This document shows positions 59,120 through 64,000 of a stretch of DNA of 64,000 nt, piece after piece. The notes below the pieces were generated by a model. It saw only the letters and a list, made by a program, of their open reading frames with translations. It had not been told where the DNA came from and searched no databases. Source of the stretch: Taklimakanibacter albus. Lineage in GTDB: Bacteria; Pseudomonadota; Alphaproteobacteria; Rhizobiales; Aestuariivirgaceae. The position numbers and the translations under genes are program-made. Where the stretch lies: NCBI RefSeq assembly GCF_016595235.1, contig NZ_JAENHL010000008.1:1820624-1884623 (forward strand), written 5' to 3'. How positions within the stretch are numbered: the first letter of the stretch is position 1; each line of letters starts with the position of its first letter.

Positions 59120-60838
59120 ATGGCAAAATCTGCCGAAAGCCTCAATCCGACCCGTGACGACTTCGAAGCCCTGCTCGCCGAAAGCTTCGGCACCGGCGCC
59201 TCCGCCGAAGGCTCGGTCGTCAAGGGCCACGTCGTCGCCGTCGAAAACGACTTCGCGATCATCGATGTGGGCCTCAAGACCGAAGGCCGCATCGCCCTCA
59301 AGGAATTCTCGCAGCCCGGCAAGGACGTCGTCATCAAGGTCGGCGACGAAGTCGAAGTCTATCTCGAGCGCATCGAAAATGCGCTGGGCGAAGCCGTCCT
59401 GTCGCGCGACAAGGCGCGGCGCGAAGAAGCCTGGACCCGCCTCGAGCAGTCCTCGGCCAACAATGAACGCGTCGATGGTGTGATCTTCGGACGCGTCAAG
59501 GGTGGCTTCACCGTCGATCTCGGCGGCGCCGTGGCGTTCCTGCCCGGCAGCCAGGTCGACATCCGTCCGATCCGCGATGTCGGCGCGCTGATGAATGTCA
59601 CGCAGCCCTTCCAGATCCTCAAGATGGACCGCCGCCGCGGCAATATCGTCGTGTCGCGCCGCGCCATCATGGAAGAGACCCGCGCCGAGCAGCGCTCCGA
59701 GCTGGTCCAGAACCTCACCGAAGGCCAGGTGGTCGACGGCGTGGTCAAGAACATCACCGATTACGGCGCGTTCGTCGATCTGGGCGGCATTGACGGCCTG
59801 CTCCACGTCACCGACATCGCCTGGAAGCGCGTCAACCATCCCTCCGACGTGCTGTCGGTCGGCCAGACGGTGAAGGTGCAGATCATCCGCATCAATCCCG
59901 AGACGCAGCGCATCTCGCTCGGCATGAAGCAGCTCGACAAGGATCCGTGGGATGGCGTCGCCGCCAAATACCCGATCGGCGCCAAGGTCAAGGGCCGCGT
60001 CACCAACATCACCGATTACGGTGCGTTCGTTGAGCTGGAAGACGGCATCGAAGGCCTCGTCCATGTCTCCGAGATGAGCTGGACCAAGAAGAACGTGCAT
60101 CCGGGCAAGATCCTCTCCACCTCGGAAGAGATCCAGGTGCAGGTGCTCGAAGTCGATCCGGCCAAGCGGCGTATTTCGCTCGGCCTCAAGCAGGTCCAGC
60201 AGAATCCGTGGGACAGCTTCTCCGAGAAGCATCCGACCGGCTCGACCGTCGAAGGCGAGATCAAGAACATCACCGAATTCGGCCTCTTCGTCGGTCTCGA
60301 CGGCGATGTCGACGGCATGGTCCATCTCTCCGACCTCGACTGGAAGCGTTCCGGCGAAGAGGCGATCAAGGACTACAAGAAGGGCGATCACGTGCGCGCC
60401 CAGGTTCTCGATGTCGACATCGAGAAGGAGCGCATCTCGCTCGGCATCAAGCAGGTTTCCGGCGATCCGCTCGAAACGCTGGGCGGCGTCAAGAAGGGCG
60501 ACACGGTTACCTGTGAAGTCACCGCCGTCGAGGAGATGGGCCTCCATGTGAAGGTCACCGGCTCCGAGATGACCGCCTACATCAAGCGCGCCGATCTCGC
60601 CCGCGACCGTTCCGAGCAGCGCCCCGAGCGCTTCGCGGTCGGCGAGAAGGTCGACGCCAAGGTCACCTTGATCGACACCAAGAACCGCCGCATCAACGTC
60701 TCCATCAAGGCGCTCGAAATCGCCGACGAGAAGGCGGCGGTGGCGCAGTATGGCTCGTCCGACTCGGGCGCTTCGCTCGGCGACATTCTCGGCGCCGCGC
60801 TCAACAAGGCCAAGAAGGACGCTGAGACCAAGGACTGA
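59120..60838 (+). CDS. rpsA: 30S ribosomal protein S1
   Basis: A 572-residue S1 with six S1/OB-type repeats (for example [31 protein letters not shown] and [33 protein letters not shown]), which binds mRNA on the small subunit. Start [19 protein letters not shown] at 59120 has CAGGAAA ahead of it; an in-frame ATG 12 codons upstream is not needed. In most proteobacteria cmk precedes rpsA; here gyrB does. Two hairpins follow the stop. Confidence 0.97.
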   Translation: MAKSAESLNPTRDDFEALLAESFGTGASAEGSVVKGHVVAVENDFAIIDVGLKTEGRIALKEFSQPGKDVVIKVGDEVEVYLERIENALGEAVLSRDKARREEAWTRLEQSSANNERVDGVIFGRVKGGFTVDLGGAVAFLPGSQVDIRPIRDVGALMNVTQPFQILKMDRRRGNIVVSRRAIMEETRAEQRSELVQNLTEGQVVDGVVKNITDYGAFVDLGGIDGLLHVTDIAWKRVNHPSDVLSVGQTVKVQIIRINPETQRISLGMKQLDKDPWDGVAAKYPIGAKVKGRVTNITDYGAFVELEDGIEGLVHVSEMSWTKKNVHPGKILSTSEEIQVQVLEVDPAKRRISLGLKQVQQNPWDSFSEKHPTGSTVEGEIKNITEFGLFVGLDGDVDGMVHLSDLDWKRSGEEAIKDYKKGDHVRAQVLDVDIEKERISLGIKQVSGDPLETLGGVKKGDTVTCEVTAVEEMGLHVKVTGSEMTAYIKRADLARDRSEQRPERFAVGEKVDAKVTLIDTKNRRINVSIKALEIADEKAAVAQYGSSDSGASLGDILGAALNKAKKDAETKD

Positions 60839-60847
60839 CGATATAAT

Positions 60848-60880
60848 GGCCGGGCGGCAACGCCCGGCCTCTTTGTTTGA
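60848..60880 (+). terminator. Rho-independent terminator of rpsA
   Basis: GGCCGGGCG (60848-60856) and CGCCCGGCC (60861-60869) form a perfect 9-bp stem with a GCAA loop, followed by TCTTTGTTT. It starts ten bases after the rpsA stop. Confidence 0.85.
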
Positions 60881-60881
60881 T

Positions 60882-60906
60882 GGCACCGGTTCTCGCAACC
60901 GGTGCC
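60882..60906 (+). terminator. Second hairpin after rpsA
   Basis: GGCACCGGTT (60882-60891) and AACCGGTGCC (60897-60906) form a perfect 10-bp stem with a five-base loop, followed by TTAATTT. It sits in tandem behind the first terminator and may give backup termination before sppA. Confidence 0.6.
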
Positions 60907-60970
60907 TTAATTTCCTCTTCGGGCCTGTCCTAGAGTCGGATTATCCCGATGATCATAAGGACTTCACGTC

Positions 60971-61921
60971 ATGGCCAGCGAAGCTGAACTCATCATCGAC
61001 CGGCGGCGGCTGAAGCGCCGTCTCACTTTCTGGCGCGTGGCGTCCGTCCTCCTCTTCATCGGTGCCGTCCTGGCGCTCGCCGCCGCCACGGGCGGCTTCA
61101 ATCTCGAAAAGCGCAGCGACCATATCGCGCGCGTCTGGGTCACCGGCCTCATCACCGGCGACCAGCCGACCCTCGATCTCCTCGAGGACATCGCCAAGGC
61201 CGACAATGTGAAGGGCCTGATCATCCGCATCGACAGCCCCGGCGGCACGACGGCCGGCTCGGAAGCCATCTATGAGGCGATCCGCAAGATCGCCAAGGAT
61301 AAGCCGGTCGCCGCCGTCATGGACACGGTCGCGGCCTCGGGCGGCTATATCACCGCCATCGCCGCCGACCACATTGTCGCCCGCGGCAACACCATCACCG
61401 GCTCGATCGGCGTGATCTTCCAATGGGCCGAGTTCTCGAAGCTCCTCGAGACGGTCGGCGTCCAAATGCAAGAAATCAAGTCCGGCGACCTCAAGGCCGA
61501 GCCCTCGCCCTTCAAGCCGCTCTCCGAAAAGGCCCGCGAGGTCTCGACCCTCATGGTGCAGGACAGCTTCGCCTGGTTCACCGGCCTCGTCGCCGAGCGC
61601 CGTAAGCTGCCGCTCGACAAGGTCAAGATCCTGTCCGACGGGCGCGTCTATACCGGGCGCCAGGCGGTGGCCGAAAAACTCATCGACGAGTTGGGCGGCG
61701 AGGAGAAGGCGGTCGCCTGGATAAAGAAGGAAAAGAAGCTTTCCGACGGTATCGAGGTCAAGGATTGGGCCCTTCCTTCCGAGGAAAAGGGCCTGTTCGG
61801 CCTGGGCCTCAGGATCACCTCCGGGGCGCTCAAGGCGATGGGCCTGCCGGACCTCGCGAAACAGGCGCAATTACAGAAACTTGACGGTCTCGTTTCCGTT
61901 TGGCACCCTTCATTCCAGTAA
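60971..61921 (+). CDS. sppA: SppA-type signal peptide peptidase (S49 family)
   Basis: A 316-residue single-domain S49 protease with one N-terminal membrane anchor (about 22-42). Motifs: VKGLIIRIDSPGGTTAGSEAIYEAI, the nucleophile Ser in VAASGGYITAIAAD, and general-base Lys in the SGDLKAEPSPFKPLS region. It degrades signal peptides left in the membrane. Shorter than the two-domain E. coli protein, as usual in alphaproteobacteria. AAGGA lies about ten bases upstream. Confidence 0.94.
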   Translation: MASEAELIIDRRRLKRRLTFWRVASVLLFIGAVLALAAATGGFNLEKRSDHIARVWVTGLITGDQPTLDLLEDIAKADNVKGLIIRIDSPGGTTAGSEAIYEAIRKIAKDKPVAAVMDTVAASGGYITAIAADHIVARGNTITGSIGVIFQWAEFSKLLETVGVQMQEIKSGDLKAEPSPFKPLSEKAREVSTLMVQDSFAWFTGLVAERRKLPLDKVKILSDGRVYTGRQAVAEKLIDELGGEEKAVAWIKKEKKLSDGIEVKDWALPSEEKGLFGLGLRITSGALKAMGLPDLAKQAQLQKLDGLVSVWHPSFQ

Positions 61922-61942
61922 GACGAGGGAGCGGGGACCACA

Positions 61943-62230
61943 ATGATCAAATCGGAACTGATCCAGAAGATCGCTGAGAAGAACCCACATCTCTATCACC
62001 GGGATGTGGAACGCATCATCAATACGATTTTCGACCAGATCATCAACGCCATGAAAAGCGGTGATCGCGTCGAATTGCGCGGTTTTGGCGCCTTTTCCGT
62101 CAAATCGCGGCAAGGCCGGCAAGGCCGCAATCCGCGCACCGGCGACCCGGTGACGGTCGAGCCCAAGCACGTGCCCTTCTTCAAGACCGGCAAGGAACTG
62201 CGCGAGCAGCTCAACCGAACCGAAACGTGA
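61943..62230 (+). CDS. ihfB: Integration host factor beta subunit
   Basis: A 95-residue HU/IHF-family DNA-bending protein: [33 protein letters not shown], then [17 protein letters not shown] and GRNPRTGD (the beta arm with the intercalating Pro). IHF bends DNA at specific sites for replication, recombination and transcription. It follows sppA by 21 bases and overlaps lapA by four (GTGA). Confidence 0.97.
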   Translation: MIKSELIQKIAEKNPHLYHRDVERIINTIFDQIINAMKSGDRVELRGFGAFSVKSRQGRQGRNPRTGDPVTVEPKHVPFFKTGKELREQLNRTET

Positions 62231-62565
62231 CCGCGCGCCGGATCATCAATTGGGCGATCGGGGTGCCGATCGTCGTGATCGTCATCGCCTTCTGCGTGGC
62301 CAACCGGCAATGGATCGAGGTCTCCTTCGATCCGTTCTCCAAGGCCGCGCCCTTCGCCACCATGTTCATCCCGCTCTGGGCGCTGTTCTTCGCCGGCATC
62401 TTCTTCGGCCTCATCGCCGGGTGGATCGCCTGCTGGTTCGCGCAAGGCAAGTGGCGGCGCGCCGCCCGCCAGGCGCGCGCCGACCTGCAAGGCGCCCAGG
62501 ACGAAGCCCAGCGCTTCAAGCGCGAACACCAGGACCTGCTCAACGCTCCGCCTCCCCCATCATGA
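62227..62565 (+). CDS. LapA-domain membrane protein
   Basis: A 112-residue protein with two membrane segments (about 9-27 and 47-70) and a basic, coiled cytoplasmic tail ([21 protein letters not shown]), typical of lipopolysaccharide-assembly-protein-A-domain (DUF1049) proteins, in which YciS/LapA cooperates in regulating LPS synthesis. GTG start overlaps the ihfB stop. Its own stop overlaps the next ATG (ATGA). Confidence 0.9.
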   Translation: MTARRIINWAIGVPIVVIVIAFCVANRQWIEVSFDPFSKAAPFATMFIPLWALFFAGIFFGLIAGWIACWFAQGKWRRAARQARADLQGAQDEAQRFKREHQDLLNAPPPPS

Positions 62566-63482
62566 AAATCATCTCCGCCGACCAACTGGCCGAAGCCGCC
62601 CCCTATCGCGACGTCGTCGAAGCCCTACGCCAGGGTTTTCGTGACGACATCGCCACCCCGCCCCGCCATCACCACGACACCTCGCCGGTGGCGACACTCC
62701 TCCTGATGCCGGCCTGGTCGAAGGCCTTCACCGGCCTCAAATCGGTGGTCATCAAGACCGACAACCCGTCTTTGGGTCTGCCCACCGTCATCGGCAGCTA
62801 CCTGCTCATCGACAACCGCACCGGCGCGCCCGTCGCCATGATGGACGGCACCGAGCTGACGCGGCGGCGCACCGCGGCCGCCGGCGCGCTCGCCGCCGAC
62901 TATCTCGCCCGCCAGGACGCGGAGACGCTGCTCATGGTCGGCACCGGCGCGCTCGCCCCGCATTTCATTCGCGCCCATGCCTCGGTGCGCCCGCTCAAGA
63001 CGGTGCTGCTCTATAACCGCAACCCCGCCAAGGCCGAGCCGCTTGCGCGTGAGCTCGCCGGCGACGGCTTCCGAATCGAGATCGCCTCCGATCTCGAATC
63101 AGCCATGGGCAGAGCCGACATCATCTCCTGCGCCACCACCTCGACCACGCCCATTCTGCGTGGCGCCTGGCTCAAGCCCGGCACCCATATCGACCTCGCC
63201 GGCGCCTTCAAGCCGACCATGCGCGAGACCGACGGCGACACCGTCGCCAAAGCCCGCGTCTATGTCGACACCCGCGAGGGGGCCGAGACCGAAGCCGGCG
63301 ACCTCCTGCAGGCTGAGGCGGAAGGCAAATTCCGGATGGAAAACGTCCAGGGCGATCTCTTCGGCCTGTGCCGGGGTGAGACCGCCGGCCGGCGCAACCG
63401 CGAGGAGATCACGCTCTTCAAATCCTGCGGCACGGCGCTCGAAGACCTGGCTGCTGCCACGCTCATCTATTCGCGGAGTTGA
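62562..63482 (+). CDS. Ornithine cyclodeaminase/mu-crystallin family protein
   Basis: A 306-residue Rossmann-fold enzyme: [26 protein letters not shown], the substrate loop with MMDGTELTRRRTAA, nucleotide loop MVGTGALAPHFIRAHASVRP, and IISCATTSTTPILRG. The family includes ornithine cyclodeaminase and imine reductases, and substrate cannot be predicted. Its ATG overlaps the lapA stop, so it is translationally coupled to the ihfB-lapA pair, even though its chemistry is unrelated. Confidence 0.88.
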   Translation: MKIISADQLAEAAPYRDVVEALRQGFRDDIATPPRHHHDTSPVATLLLMPAWSKAFTGLKSVVIKTDNPSLGLPTVIGSYLLIDNRTGAPVAMMDGTELTRRRTAAAGALAADYLARQDAETLLMVGTGALAPHFIRAHASVRPLKTVLLYNRNPAKAEPLARELAGDGFRIEIASDLESAMGRADIISCATTSTTPILRGAWLKPGTHIDLAGAFKPTMRETDGDTVAKARVYVDTREGAETEAGDLLQAEAEGKFRMENVQGDLFGLCRGETAGRRNREEITLFKSCGTALEDLAAATLIYSRS

Positions 63483-63520
63483 GCCCCGCCCCGAGCGGGC
63501 GAGGCTCTTGCCGCATTTTG

Positions 63521-64000
63521 TCATTCACCCAGAATGGCGCCAGGCTGGCTCAGCGAGCAGCTGGCCTTGAGCGGCACGAAGTTGCTGGTGAGACCACCTG
63601 ATCCCGGGACAATGGCGGAGTAAGAAGTGTTGATCGGGTTGGTGATCGCGATCGTGCGCGTATAGGTCGCCATGTAGCCGGACGGCGCCTTGACCGCGGT
63701 CGCGAAGATCATCGGACCTGCCGGTCCGTCCTTGCGCATCAGCCGGAAGCCGACCTTGCCGGGCTTGTTGGTCTTGAACCAGGCGGTCAGCACCGCCTTG
63801 TTCGGGCAGACCTTCGTCTTCGGTCCCTTGATGCCAAGCTGCGCGCTCAGCACCTTGAAAGGCTGAGGACTCGGATTGGCCAGATCGCCGTCGCCGCCAA
63901 GGCCGATCTTGCACGGCACTTTCAGCGCCTGCCAGTCGGAGATGACGCCCTTGCCGACGACCTCGACCATGTATTTGGTGTCGACCGCCTTCTTGATGTC
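63521..64000 (-). CDS. Hypothetical protein, N-terminus beyond the window
   Basis: The frame is open from the right edge to TGA/TCA at 63521, with about 159 residues visible and no certain start (an internal ATG lies at 63970). Segments: VPCKIGLGGDGDLANPSP, KTKVCPNKAVLTAWFKTNKPGKVGFRLMRKDG, and TYTRTIAITNPINTSYSAIVPGSGG. The beta-rich, single-pair Cys pattern suggests a secreted protein of the Rhizobiales, but no family is recognised. It converges on the ornithine-cyclodeaminase-family gene with 38 bases between. Confidence 0.55.
   Translation of the reverse strand, partial: DIKKAVDTKYMVEVVGKGVISDWQALKVPCKIGLGGDGDLANPSPQPFKVLSAQLGIKGPKTKVCPNKAVLTAWFKTNKPGKVGFRLMRKDGPAGPMIFATAVKAPSGYMATYTRTIAITNPINTSYSAIVPGSGGLTSNFVPLKASCSLSQPGAILGE

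Noticed and set aside
59099-60898. Long minus-strand frame opposite rpsA
   Set aside because: The rpsA frame has six recognisable S1 domains; the antisense product is Asp/Leu-rich, repetitive because S1 repeats, and has no domain.

Overview
The window is 64 kb of GC-rich chromosome from an alphaproteobacterium, most likely Hyphomicrobiales (Rhizobiales). The placement rests on conserved gene blocks: mutM-echA-(...)-rpsT-dnaA, ubiE-ubiB-coaBC-dut, rsmI-yraN-gshB, hemW-rdgB-rph-hrcA-grpE, mutS-glnD-murJ-trpS-nfu-tsaB/rimI-plsC and sppA-ihfB-lapA. GANTC sites are clustered upstream of dnaA, and mosaic palindromic repeats of the kind common in this order are present. I saw no tRNA, rRNA, CRISPR array, prophage or intact insertion sequence. 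Almost all of it is single-copy core chromosome with small accessory islets.

Layout. 1-12.5 kb is a mostly leftward core block: mutS, glnD, murJ, trpS, nfu, a fused tsaB-rimI and a plsC/olsA-type acyltransferase. It is interrupted by a LysR regulator and a divergent acetyltransferase. 12.7-19.5 kb holds a malic enzyme, an OlsB-like ornithine lipid synthase, a hybrid histidine kinase and an Lrp/AsnC regulator divergent from an EamA exporter. 19.5-26 kb is the most accessory stretch: two unrecognised small genes, a short DnaB-like ATPase, comM, a HigB/HigA-type toxin-antitoxin pair with a palindromic operator, a hydrolase, and an AT-richer membrane protein gene bracketed by a 57-bp direct repeat derived from the neighbouring P-loop kinase gene. 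26-38 kb returns to core genes (gshB, yraN, rsmI, lipoprotein, hemW, a VOC-RdgB fusion, rph, hrcA, grpE). An inserted zinc pair (COG0523 GTPase and AztD-like periplasmic protein) lies behind a perfect 20-bp Zur-like palindrome, and a DUF3800 gene follows grpE. 38.8-51 kb has moeB, dut, coaBC, ubiB, ubiE, an AmpR-AmpC-like regulator/beta-lactamase pair, mutM, echA, a TauE permease, an Hsp70-like ATPase and rpsT. 51-64 kb is the replication block dnaA-(small membrane protein)-dnaN-recF-gyrB, then rpsA, sppA, ihfB, lapA, an ornithine-cyclodeaminase-family gene and a truncated unknown gene at the right edge.

How the genes fit together. Replication and repair (dnaA, dnaN, recF, gyrB, mutS, mutM, dut, rdgB), translation and tRNA/rRNA modification (trpS, tsaB/rimI, rsmI, rph, rpsT, rpsA), envelope (murJ, LpoA-like lipoprotein, acyltransferases), quinone and CoA synthesis, heat-shock control (hrcA, grpE) and nitrogen signalling (glnD) dominate. 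The more unusual signals are gene fusions (TsaB-RimI, VOC-RdgB, a DUF1127-like tail on an acetyltransferase), the zinc-responsive pair, the AmpR/AmpC pair, a small membrane gene wedged between dnaA and dnaN, and several families of intergenic hairpin repeats, one of them a three-module composite at 29.3-29.5 kb. No clearly new multi-gene system is demonstrable from sequence alone.
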